Source: Bacteroidales bacterium (GTDB taxonomy: Bacteria > Bacteroidota > Bacteroidia > Bacteroidales > UBA10428). Taken from it: a DNA stretch of 6,416 bases. Under the pieces are notes generated by a model. The model was not told where the DNA came from and did no database searches. It saw only the letters and a list, made by a program, of their open reading frames with translations. Positions 1-5,889 of the stretch are shown here, piece after piece. Location of the stretch: positions 1-6,416 of the forward strand of contig JAFGOZ010000455.1 of the NCBI GenBank assembly GCA_016926235.1, written 5' to 3'. The stretch's first letter is position 1; each line of letters starts with the position of its first letter. The position numbers and the translations under genes were made by a program.

Positions 1-39
1 AATCAAAAACCGTCAGAAAGTACATAGACAAAATTTCCT

Positions 40-128
40 GCTAAATATTTGGCGGGTGTAGTTCAACATGGACTCATCGCTGGGTCTAGTCGACCGCTCA
101 GAGTCCTATTTATTGTACCCAGTTGTGT
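40..128 (-). repeat. Diverged foldable module 3' of the serine hydrolase gene (possible degenerate attC-like site)
   Basis: This element lies directly after the stop codon of the hydrolase gene. On the plus strand its left end, GCTAA...TTGGCGG (40-55), resembles the end of the module at 2708-2839 (GCTAACGGTTGGCGG). It contains the inverted repeat GGACTC (70-75) / GAGTCC (101-106) and a second, overlapping one, CTGGGT (80-85) / ACCCAG (117-122). GTTGAAC, a perfect GTTRRRY heptamer, is present on the minus strand at 61-67. The core CTATCA-GGTACAC block of the two better modules is absent and the element is shorter, about 90 bp against 130 bp. It may be a decayed or different subtype of the same site, or simply a transcription-ending hairpin. 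Confidence 0.35.
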
Positions 129-133
129 TTATT

Positions 134-1588
134 CTATTCATTCATTATTTTACTTGCAATTCTACCATTGTTTAAATCCAGTATTCCTGTTACGTTACCA
201 TCAGAATCATGTTTAAATCTCATATTACTTTCAAATTCTGATATGAAAAAATCACTTTCCGAAGTAAAATAAAGTTCCCAAGGGCAATCCTCAACAGTAA
301 ATAATTTATTGTTTTTCTTGATGATATAAATTATTTTATCGCCAAAAAGATAATCCCCAACATATGAATTAAGAATAGAATCTGGAACTGAAACTATGTT
401 TTTAATTACAGGTTTATAAAAATCATCCCAATGATATGTAACCGCCACACTGCTAACTATCTCGGAGACAATCTCAACGTTTGCAGAATTTGACATTACA
501 ACAACTCCGTTACCATTCACCTTATCAGCCCAATAGACAGATGTAAAACCATAATTTCCACCACTAAATTCAAAATATTTACCTTTATTATGAATATAGA
601 CACCTAATGCGGAATAGCCATCAAAAGGTGTTAGCCGTATCTTAGTCATTTCAGGAGAGAGTACTTTTGATGATTTACCTATCAAAGAAAGTTGGGTTTC
701 AACAATATATTTAGCTAAATCTGTTGGTGTTGTCCATAAGCCACCTGCTGCCAATTCAGGATAAATGCAATATTTCCCAAGAACTTCGCTTCCATCTCTA
801 TTATAGGCGGTTGCCAACAATTCTTTTTTTTCCAAAGGAGGTGGTTGTATAAAGAAGCTCTCATTCATTCCCAACGGTTTTAAAACGCTATTCTGCATAT
901 ACTTTTCAAACGGTTGGTTTGTAACATCTGTCATAATCAATTGTGTAATACATACTCCTCCACCCGAATATTGGTACTGTATTCCTGGTTCCAGTTCAGA
1001 CCTGACTGCCGGTGTCTTTGATGGTGGCTTCCCATCAAGAATTTGGACGATTGTTGGAATCGAATCGGTAAAAAAATAACCTGGAAAACCACTTACACTT
1101 AATCCCGCCGAATGGTTTAGAAGATTTCTTACAGTAATTTTTTTGCTTTTTGTTACCGAATCATAGGGGAATTTCCACGAACTTAAATATTGATTGATGT
1201 CAGTATCAATATCTATTATTTTATCCTCAACTAATTTCAAAATCCCAACCGCACTTACCGATTTGCTGATTGAAGCCGCTTGGAAAAGGGTCTGTGTTGT
1301 TACTTCACGTTTTTCATCAACATCTGCCCAACCATATCCTTTGGCCCATTCGATTTTAAAATTGTGGACAACTGCAATACTCACTCCGTTTACCTTGTGA
1401 GATTTCATCCGCTCTTCAATATTCCAACGGAGCAAACTATCTGGTGTCTGAACCCAATTCATTAATGAATTTTCCACCTTTTTAATTCTATTGGAAACAT
1501 TTTCCGAATACGAATTTATTTGTCCATATGTCAATGATGTAGTTCCAAACGCTAAGATTATTTGACAAATAATAAGTATGGCTTTCAT
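134..1588 (-). CDS. Exported class C beta-lactamase-family serine hydrolase with C-terminal lipocalin-like domain
   Basis: The 484-residue product starts with a signal peptide (about residues 1-22, ending near LTYGQ) and should act in the periplasm or outside the cell. Residues about 55-385 form a beta-lactamase/penicillin-binding-protein-like domain. The nucleophile motif SxxK is S106-I-S-K109, preceded by the typical FQAAS. The second motif is Y207-S-G, where many relatives have YxN. HSAGL (159-163), LEPGIQYQYSGGG and LKPLGMNESFF are also characteristic of the family. The third motif, normally H/K-x-G, reads F341-S-G-G-N, so the usual histidine or lysine is replaced by phenylalanine. Residues about 400-484 (YVGDY ... 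IYIIKKNNKLF) look like the small beta-barrel tail found in many such esterases or peptidases. The family includes esterases, D-amino-acid peptidases and transpeptidase-like enzymes, so the substrate cannot be read from sequence and resistance should not be assumed. The start is an ATG without a Shine-Dalgarno sequence. Confidence 0.9.
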   Translation of the reverse strand: MKAILIICQIILAFGTTSLTYGQINSYSENVSNRIKKVENSLMNWVQTPDSLLRWNIEERMKSHKVNGVSIAVVHNFKIEWAKGYGWADVDEKREVTTQTLFQAASISKSVSAVGILKLVEDKIIDIDTDINQYLSSWKFPYDSVTKSKKITVRNLLNHSAGLSVSGFPGYFFTDSIPTIVQILDGKPPSKTPAVRSELEPGIQYQYSGGGVCITQLIMTDVTNQPFEKYMQNSVLKPLGMNESFFIQPPPLEKKELLATAYNRDGSEVLGKYCIYPELAAGGLWTTPTDLAKYIVETQLSLIGKSSKVLSPEMTKIRLTPFDGYSALGVYIHNKGKYFEFSGGNYGFTSVYWADKVNGNGVVVMSNSANVEIVSEIVSSVAVTYHWDDFYKPVIKNIVSVPDSILNSYVGDYLFGDKIIYIIKKNNKLFTVEDCPWELYFTSESDFFISEFESNMRFKHDSDGNVTGILDLNNGRIASKIMNE

Positions 1589-1652
1589 AAATTGTTATTT
1601 AGTAAGATATATTCCCTTATGACGATTAGACTGTGATTTTGGTTACAATTGG

Positions 1653-1782
1653 GCACAACGGTTGACAATATGGCCAGTAAGGGATTGCGGGCGAATTCCT
1701 ATCACGGTACACTAAAAGTTGAAGCGAGCTACAAACCTTTGCATTCCACTGAAACCCTTATTAGCTATATTGTGTGTTAGAG
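1653..1782 (-). repeat. Foldable intergenic module A, attC-like recombination-site candidate
   Basis: This module is homologous to the one at 2708-2839. Read on the minus strand, it starts 25 bases after the stop of the prenyltransferase-repeat gene and ends 64 bases before the hydrolase start. Terminal arms 1665-1683 and 1755-1773 are inverted repeats matching at 16 of 19 positions. On the minus strand the ends read CTCTAAC and GTTGTGC, each one base from the integron consensus RYYYAAC / GTTRRRY. The core CTATCACGGTACAC followed by TTGAAGCGAG (1699-1728) is shared with module B. The length of 130 bp is in the range of long attC sites. The identity as attC is inferred. The homology between the two modules and their hairpin symmetry are seen directly. 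Confidence 0.6.
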
Positions 1783-1807
1783 TTTCGTGCTTTTTTTAAT
1801 TCAATAG

Positions 1808-2629
1808 TCATTTTAGATTATTCAGTATTTCATAATACCGTTCTGTTGCAAGATTGCTCGGTTTTCCTTTTCTGCAGAAAAAAAAGTTTGCCAACTTCTT
1901 ATTTGGATTCTCAACTATAATTTTTCCATTAACTATTTTAGATTTTAATATATTGAGAGCATCCAAGAATCTATTATCTTTTTTGGCTCTTTCATAAAAA
2001 GATAAAACGTGAACATAAAAAAATATGTTGTACCGAAAAAAAGGATATTCAACTTTCATGAATAAAGTACCAATTCCATAATGGCAAGGGCCAAGAGGTT
2101 CACGTGTTTCCCAATGGTTGAGTAATAATTCCACTGCCTTATCAAGGTGCTTATCATTATTAAGAAAATGTGTAAATCTGAAGGCGTCTAAAACTTCTAA
2201 TGTTGTTCCCGGATTAGAAAAAACTGTTTCAGGTCCTCTTCCAAATTTATAGGTATTACAACGCCAACCGCCATCATTATGCTGGATTTTCAGAAGATGT
2301 TCAAAGGTCTTTTTAAGTCTACTATCTGTAGTATATCCCATGCGACATAAAATCCTTGCAATACCAGCGGTATGACAAGGATATATTGCACCCTTGGGCG
2401 CTATTTGAAATCGTCCGTCTTCTCGCCATGAACTAAGTATCAAATCAGCAGTATCTTTCATTAAAGGAGAAGTAGTCAATCCCAACTCTGTAAGCATTAA
2501 AGCACTGCCAAGAGTCGAAAATGGGCCACCTTTGCCTATCCGTTTGTCTGGCGTAGCCCATAAATCATCCCCATTATTATAACGTTTTGAAATAATTACT
2601 TTTACATCTGATTCATACTGCTTTGTCAT
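1808..2629 (-). CDS. Prenyltransferase/squalene-oxidase-repeat protein (alpha-alpha toroid fold), function unknown
   Basis: The 273-residue protein has no signal peptide and is probably cytosolic. It contains repeats typical of the squalene cyclase / prenyltransferase-beta superfamily, with a helix pair ending in a polar turn such as W68-REDGRF and Q116-HNDGGWRCN. These alternate with helices like GSALMLTELGL (41-51), HTAGIARILCRMGY (86-99) and TTLEVLDAFRF (142-152). The later part, PCHYGIGTLF...YPFFRYNIFFYVHVLSFYERA (181-215), continues the helical pattern. The catalytic DxDD motif of class II cyclases is not seen, and neither is an obvious Asp-Cys-His zinc set of protein prenyltransferases. 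At 273 residues it is much shorter than true cyclases (over 600). A binding or unassigned enzymatic role is therefore more likely than terpene cyclisation. It sits alone between two homologous hairpin modules. The start is an ATG without a Shine-Dalgarno sequence. Confidence 0.82.
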   Translation of the reverse strand: MTKQYESDVKVIISKRYNNGDDLWATPDKRIGKGGPFSTLGSALMLTELGLTTSPLMKDTADLILSSWREDGRFQIAPKGAIYPCHTAGIARILCRMGYTTDSRLKKTFEHLLKIQHNDGGWRCNTYKFGRGPETVFSNPGTTLEVLDAFRFTHFLNNDKHLDKAVELLLNHWETREPLGPCHYGIGTLFMKVEYPFFRYNIFFYVHVLSFYERAKKDNRFLDALNILKSKIVNGKIIVENPNKKLANFFFCRKGKPSNLATERYYEILNNLK

Positions 2630-2707
2630 AATCGCTGTATTGCTTTATATTCATAGTGAATCTAAAATAATGATTTCATTTTTGCTGAATGTCTCTGTAA
2701 GCATGAA

Positions 2708-2839
2708 CGCTAACGGTTGGCGGTATGAAACGTTGGGGATTTCGGGGCCACTTCACTATCAAGGTACACCAAACTTGATGCGAGGCAGAACACTAGCATA
2801 ACCACTTAAACCACAATGTTTTATGACCGCGTGTTGGCT
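2708..2839 (-). repeat. Foldable intergenic module B, attC-like recombination-site candidate
   Basis: This second member of the module family begins, on the minus strand, 8 bases after the stop of the DUF5694-like gene and ends 78 bases before the prenyltransferase-repeat gene. The arms 2719-2738 and 2811-2831 pair almost completely (16 of 20 positions plus one extra base on one arm). An unpaired base of this kind is a known property of folded attC sites. The minus-strand ends are AGCCAAC (one base from RYYYAAC) and GTTAGCG (a weaker match to GTTRRRY). The core CTATCAAGGTACAC followed by TTGATGCGAG (2756-2784) aligns with module A, as do AACGGTTG at 2712-2719 and GGGATT-CGGG. An internal ATCAAG/CTTGAT inverted repeat is specific to this copy. 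Confidence 0.6.
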
Positions 2840-2847
2840 CCAGTTCT

Positions 2848-3909
2848 TTATTTCTTATTTGCAACTTTAAATATACCGGATTCATACAAATACCTTTCAA
2901 TAAATATTTTATGCGTTACCCCAACCAACACAAATATTTTATTGGCTTTCGATTCATTTATTGCTTTGATTAATAACTCGAACATACACCAGTTTCTTTT
3001 TTCCAATTGCAAAAAGTGCCATTTTTGGTAATCTGAATCATAACAATAAGAAACAAACATGTCAAAATAATAATTAAACAGCAGATCCTTACATTCTTTC
3101 GAGTTTAGTTTTTCATAATAGGTTGATTTTTTATTTTTCAGGTCTGATTCAAGCCACGTTGTAAATACATTCAACACTTTCTCGGATTTCATCTGCAAAG
3201 GATCATAGCCGAATTGATCTTTAAAGTGTTGGTTAAAGGAAGTGATATACTGACCATATTCGGCTTGGTCATGCCGGTAATCAATAGAATAAATTTTTTC
3301 AAGGCCTAATGAGAAAGCAACGGGAAAAGCAATGTCGGTTATTTCTCTTTTTTGATTGTCCGGATCATTATATAAACTGAATCGATAACGACTAATGTTT
3401 TCAGGAAAGAGTTCTTTTAATTTGATACTATCTTTTATCGTATTTTCAATTATATACCATTGATAACATGCATTAATATAATCTCGGGTTATGAATAAAT
3501 AATTTGCAAGTTTCAACCGATCATTTATGTTTTTAGGTTTGTTTGAAAATTCCATATAAATACTGTCAACTATATGCTTGGCATTCACCGTATCTAATTT
3601 CATTTGTTGCTTTAATTCTCTGATATTTTTCGAGAAATCGTTATTGTATATATCAAGCAGTTCAGATTTATCCATCCATTCAACACAAACGATATCAGGT
3701 TTATAACGGATGGCCTTTTTTACCTCCATGTTGATATCTTGAGGGTATTTTGCAAAATCATGTTCTCTGAAATGGAAGGTTCCTAAAACGTATATATCCC
3801 TTTTGTTTAAATTCGCACTGTCCGTTTTTGAAATCTGAGCTTTAACAAAACCTGGATGAAAGAAAATGATGATGCCTGATATAAAAAGTAGTATTTTCAT
3901 TGGATTCAT
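2848..3909 (-). CDS. Exported DUF5694-like protein of the TraB/ChaN-type superfamily
   Basis: The 353-residue product has a signal peptide (about 1-24, cleavage likely after FVKA) followed by RDIYVLGTFHF (37-47), the N-terminal strand and G-T-x-H signature seen in DUF5694 proteins. VCVEW with E77, the SIDYRHD region (208-214), ERN around residue 305 and the C-terminal FVLVGVTHKIFIERYL with G330 and H333 match the family's later conserved sites. This is the pattern of the TraB/Tiki/ChaN-like fold, in which paired GxxH motifs and acidic residues form a putative metal-dependent active site. No specific substrate is known for DUF5694. A second in-frame ATG (codon 4) could be the real start, and both leave the signal peptide intact. 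There is no Shine-Dalgarno sequence. The gene is followed within 8 bases by module B. The family call is by motif recall and the role is unknown. Confidence 0.75.
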   Translation of the reverse strand: MNPMKILLFISGIIIFFHPGFVKAQISKTDSANLNKRDIYVLGTFHFREHDFAKYPQDINMEVKKAIRYKPDIVCVEWMDKSELLDIYNNDFSKNIRELKQQMKLDTVNAKHIVDSIYMEFSNKPKNINDRLKLANYLFITRDYINACYQWYIIENTIKDSIKLKELFPENISRYRFSLYNDPDNQKREITDIAFPVAFSLGLEKIYSIDYRHDQAEYGQYITSFNQHFKDQFGYDPLQMKSEKVLNVFTTWLESDLKNKKSTYYEKLNSKECKDLLFNYYFDMFVSYCYDSDYQKWHFLQLEKRNWCMFELLIKAINESKANKIFVLVGVTHKIFIERYLYESGIFKVANKK

Positions 3910-4060
3910 TTATAAGATTAATACTGTACAAGGTAAGAATGTTTATTTTTCTAATTGTGATCTTTTCTGAATTAATATGACATTGTTTGTTTCGGAGTGA
4001 ATAGAATTGGAGCCAACATTTGTGTAAATGCACTATTACATATATTTCTTCTTTATCCTT

Positions 4061-4077
4061 TACCCAGTTACGTTTAT
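4061..4077 (-). repeat. Short post-stop motif shared with 116-132
   Basis: TACCCAGTTACGTTTAT on the plus strand matches TACCCAGTTGTGTTTAT at 116-132 in 15 of 17 positions and in the same orientation. Each copy sits within a few bases after a minus-strand stop codon, of the small secreted ORF and of the serine hydrolase gene respectively. On the minus strand, both are followed about 40-50 bases later by ATGTTG (GTTGGCT near 4011 and GTTGAAC at 61-67). They could be the two ends of shorter site variants. The match alone could arise by chance in AT-rich DNA, so only the matching position relative to the genes gives it weight. Confidence 0.3.
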
Positions 4078-4080
4078 ACT

Positions 4081-4182
4081 CTAAAATATGGAGTATATAT
4101 GTATATTATTAGTGTCCATTGCATGAGCTTTAGATGCACAAACAATAAAAAGTAAAATTGATAATAGACAGATTTTTTTCAT
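4081..4182 (-). CDS. Small ORF encoding a signal peptide plus 13 residues (small secreted peptide or gene remnant)
   Basis: The frame starts at an ATG and encodes 33 residues. It begins MKKICLLSILLFIVCASKAH, then A-M-D-T, and ends in a short polar/aromatic tail (NNIHIYSIF). It is a textbook type I signal peptide: two lysines, a hydrophobic stretch and an A-H-A cleavage site near residue 20. The mature part would be only about 13 residues. It lies on the same strand as the three genes downstream and could be the surviving 5' end of a larger exported protein gene, since nothing in frame continues after the TAG. A genuine small peptide is the alternative. No Shine-Dalgarno sequence is visible upstream. 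Confidence 0.45.
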   Translation of the reverse strand: MKKICLLSILLFIVCASKAHAMDTNNIHIYSIF

Positions 4183-4337
4183 GATTATTGGTTTTGATTG
4201 AATGAAATGATCAGATTTACTGTTTATTAAATGTACGACACAATACAACACAAGTCAAATCTATTTTCACCACATAAATACTAAACGCTACATCTGATGA
4301 ACTTTGATGTGGTTATAAGACAATTAATCAGGATCCA

Positions 4338-4420
4338 GAGTCAAATCCTTGTTGTTTCCAAATGTATGTTAAGTGTTCCCAGGCCTTCTTCTGAAGTGGT
4401 CAGAGAAGGACGGATTTCTC
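4338..4420 (+). repeat. 83-bp imperfect direct repeat, copy 1 (3' of the dockerin lipoprotein gene)
   Basis: This repeat aligns without gaps to 6081-6163 (offset 1743). Over 4340-4417 there are 67 identities in 78 positions by hand count. The most conserved part is GAAGTGGTCAGAGAAG and the adjoining CGGATTT. It contains a small stem, GGCC-TTC (4382-4388) with GAA-GT-GGTC (4393-4401). The two copies flank the lipoprotein gene in the same orientation. The repeat could be an attachment-site duplication, a decayed mobile-element end or a lineage-specific interspersed repeat. I do not recognise it. Confidence 0.8.
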
Positions 4421-4426
4421 AAAATC

Positions 4427-4460
4427 AGACACTTGCAAGACCAACAGTGGGTGTCTTTTT
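4427..4460 (+). terminator. Terminator-like hairpin on the plus strand
   Basis: AGACAC (4427-4432) pairs with GTGTCT (4451-4456), and a CACT/AGTG pair can extend the stem with a one-base bulge. A run of T follows (4456-4460). No plus-strand gene ends here, so its job is unclear. It may belong to a structured repeat or remnant rather than serve as a working terminator. Confidence 0.3.
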
Positions 4461-4493
4461 GGTTGATGACAGCTGGGCCCACTCAAAATCAAG

Positions 4494-4527
4494 AAGTTAC
4501 AATCTCAAAAATTGTAACTTTCTTTTT
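4494..4527. terminator. Perfect 10-bp stem-loop with downstream T-run
   Basis: AAGTTACAAT (4494-4503), a seven-base loop (CTCAAAA) and ATTGTAACTT (4511-4520) form a perfect stem. TCTTTTT follows on the plus strand. On the minus strand the stem is about 160 bases beyond the lipoprotein stop codon and could end that transcript, although the T-tract there is weaker. A protein-binding palindrome near the adjacent tandem repeat is the other possibility. Confidence 0.45.
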
Positions 4528-4545
4528 GGTGCCAGTTTGGTGCCA
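4525..4545. repeat. Tandem 10-bp direct repeat, period 11 (TTTGGTGCCA x2)
   Basis: TTTGGTGCCA occurs at 4525-4534 and again at 4536-4545, separated by one G. A period of 11 bp puts both copies on about the same helix face, as in binding sites for a DNA-binding protein or an integrase arm region. The repeat begins at the base of the 10-bp stem-loop. On the minus strand, translation of this patch reads GTKLAPK, a tail-like sequence reminiscent of some Bacteroidota integrase C-termini. It is too short to call a remnant. Confidence 0.5.
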
Positions 4546-4638
4546 AGATTTGGGGAAATGGGATAATCTTAAAAATTATTTTGCTCCTTTTCAGCTTAAA
4601 GTAAAAATCCTGCACCTCTAGTAACCTTTGATTGAACT

Positions 4639-4679
4639 TAGATAATTGATCTTAAAATCTTTTTCAAAATCATTATCTA
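4639..4679. repeat. Inverted repeat immediately after the lipoprotein stop codon
   Basis: TAGATAAT (4639-4646) and ATTATCTA (4672-4679) form an eight-base inverted repeat one base beyond the stop codon. The arms extend inward by GAT/ATC with a one-base bulge. The stem is AT-only except for two G-C pairs and lacks a following T-run on the minus strand. It may be a 3'-end protecting hairpin rather than an intrinsic terminator. Confidence 0.35.
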
Positions 4680-4680
4680 T

Positions 4681-5889
4681 TTATTTTTCTATGCTTGTCT
4701 CTAAACGGGGATTTTGGTAGATTAATTTTTCTATACCTTCTTTACCTTCATAAGTAAGATAAGTCGTAGAAGCAATTTGCCCAGGACTACCATGAGTTAT
4801 TATGGGACCTCTAATCTGGATTTTGGAATTTTCAACGAAACCAGGATAGATATTTTCAATCTTTCCAATAATTCCATTTTGTGGTTCAAGGTCAAATCTA
4901 TTTTCCAAATCCAATTTCTTCCCCAAATATATTCTATTCATACCATGTCCTTGTGTTATCTCCCCCTCGGTATTATATGCTGCCACCATTAAATTTAATA
5001 CAGGTAAATTATATAATCCATTATAGGATTCATCAAAAGGATAGAATGCTAAAATATTTGAAAGACTTTTATCGTTATATCCATAAAAGTAAAGAGTTGT
5101 TTTATAGGAATATAATCCACAACTTCCAGGAGGAAATCCACTTTCTTTTATTTTACTAAGTTCAAACGTTTTTGTAAACCATTCTAATTGTTCAGGTATT
5201 GTTGATTTTTCCCATTCAGAACCCTTAATATAATCTATTTCTCCTTTGGCTCTTTTTTCAATAATCTCTGCATCATCCATACTGAGTTTTCCGTCTCCAG
5301 TTACATCTCCTCTATTAATAAATCTGGAATCAACTGGAAAATAAGTTCCTGACAAGTAATCTCTTATCATATTTGCGTCTGCTTGTTCAAAAGGGATATT
5401 ATTTTTATTAGCGTCACTGGACCCATGCCAGTTATAAGTACTATCATTTGGTCTTCTTAGGATTATTAAATCTTCAGGAAGGACAGTTACAGACTTGGAT
5501 GTTTTGCTTGATTGCCCTTTAGAATCAATTACCTCTCCAGATATTTCATAGGTTTTTTCTATGTCCCCACTATTTCTTAATGTTACAAGTGTATCAAATG
5601 GAACTGTTTTTTCTACAGTTTTGCTATTTATACCTAATTTATATTTTTTTATATCTTCTAAACCTTGTTTATCCGTACCAGATACTTCTATAGAGCTTAT
5701 CAAAGGCGATTTACCATAATTAGGTTCTATATTTAATGTTACTTCGGGAGGATCATTTTTCGGAGGATTTACTATAGGATCAGGTTCAGGCTTTTCACAC
5801 CCATAAGCACCAACTATTAACGGCAGGCTAATTACTACTGCTTTTCCCCAATTCAATGCTTTTTCAAGACCATTCTTTATTCTTCCCAT
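4681..5889 (-). CDS. Probable lipoprotein with Ig/PKD-like region, dockerin-like calcium loops and a possible Cys-His-Asp/Glu catalytic domain
   Basis: I start at the ATG at 5889 (402 residues). The open frame extends seven codons further only through a TTG at 5910. Residues 1-30 are a basic then hydrophobic signal sequence ending AYG-C31, an imperfect lipobox, so membrane anchoring is likely. Residues 38-45 are proline-rich. Residues 48-138 (PPEVTLNIEPNYGKSP...) resemble a PKD/Ig-like beta-sandwich. D159-A-N-K-N-N...D171 and D195-V-T-G-D-G-K-L-S-M-D-D206 are two calcium loops of the dockerin or EF-hand type. The remaining 180 residues are unclassified but contain GSC257GLYS, GH315GMNRIYLG and FD333LE335PQNG, an order reminiscent of transglutaminase-like or papain-like cysteine enzymes. 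Dockerin-like pairs outside cellulosomes usually mediate protein contacts. The gene is bracketed by 83-bp direct repeats, suggesting it moved or was duplicated as a unit. The catalytic role is inference. Confidence 0.8.
   Translation of the reverse strand: MGRIKNGLEKALNWGKAVVISLPLIVGAYGCEKPEPDPIVNPPKNDPPEVTLNIEPNYGKSPLISSIEVSGTDKQGLEDIKKYKLGINSKTVEKTVPFDTLVTLRNSGDIEKTYEISGEVIDSKGQSSKTSKSVTVLPEDLIILRRPNDSTYNWHGSSDANKNNIPFEQADANMIRDYLSGTYFPVDSRFINRGDVTGDGKLSMDDAEIIEKRAKGEIDYIKGSEWEKSTIPEQLEWFTKTFELSKIKESGFPPGSCGLYSYKTTLYFYGYNDKSLSNILAFYPFDESYNGLYNLPVLNLMVAAYNTEGEITQGHGMNRIYLGKKLDLENRFDLEPQNGIIGKIENIYPGFVENSKIQIRGPIITHGSPGQIASTTYLTYEGKEGIEKLIYQNPRLETSIEK

Larger units (their letters stand above)
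4183..4680. other. Gene-poor spacer with repeats and hairpins
   Basis: I see no convincing gene in this stretch of about 500 bases. The plus-strand open frames inside it have no family resemblance and cover structured repeats. The stretch holds an ACCACAT/ATGTGGT inverted repeat (4269-4275 and 4307-4313), one copy of the 83-bp direct repeat (4338-4420), two plus-strand terminator-like hairpins, a tandem 10-bp repeat, a duplicated CTCAAAATCA (4418-4427 and 4482-4491) and an inverted repeat just after the lipoprotein stop codon. This density of structure suggests a recombination or insertion junction, but no integrase, transposase or tRNA is recognisable. Confidence 0.5.

Noticed and set aside
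1194..1465. Plus-strand open frames inside the serine hydrolase gene
   Set aside because: They are antisense shadows of the coding sequence that carries SxxK, and have no independent support.
1653..2839. CRISPR or transposon interpretation of the two modules
   Set aside because: There are only two well-matched copies about 1 kb apart with whole genes between them, no short regularly spaced repeats, and no transposase. Their position after stop codons fits cassette-type sites better.
2816..3031. 71-codon plus-strand open frame across module B and the end of the DUF5694-like gene
   Set aside because: It overlaps the conserved C-terminal motif of the minus-strand gene and the structured module.
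3842..4033. 63-codon minus-strand open frame overlapping the start of the DUF5694-like gene
   Set aside because: It overlaps the signal-peptide region of a well-supported gene in another frame and has no domain or export features.
4400..4485. Possible tRNA remnant (GGACGGATTT and TGGGCCCACT resemble reversed tRNA 3' parts)
   Set aside because: No cloverleaf can be built, the T-arm and anticodon arm are missing, and the resemblance is limited to short strings.
4297..4621. Two overlapping plus-strand open frames (89 and 82 codons)
   Set aside because: They run through the 83-bp repeat, two hairpins and the tandem repeat, have no recognisable family pattern or promoter, and their counterpart near 6081 does not remain open with a similar protein.
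4777..5159. Plus-strand open frames inside the lipoprotein gene
   Set aside because: They are antisense to a gene with clear domains and signal peptide, with compositions typical of reverse-strand shadows.
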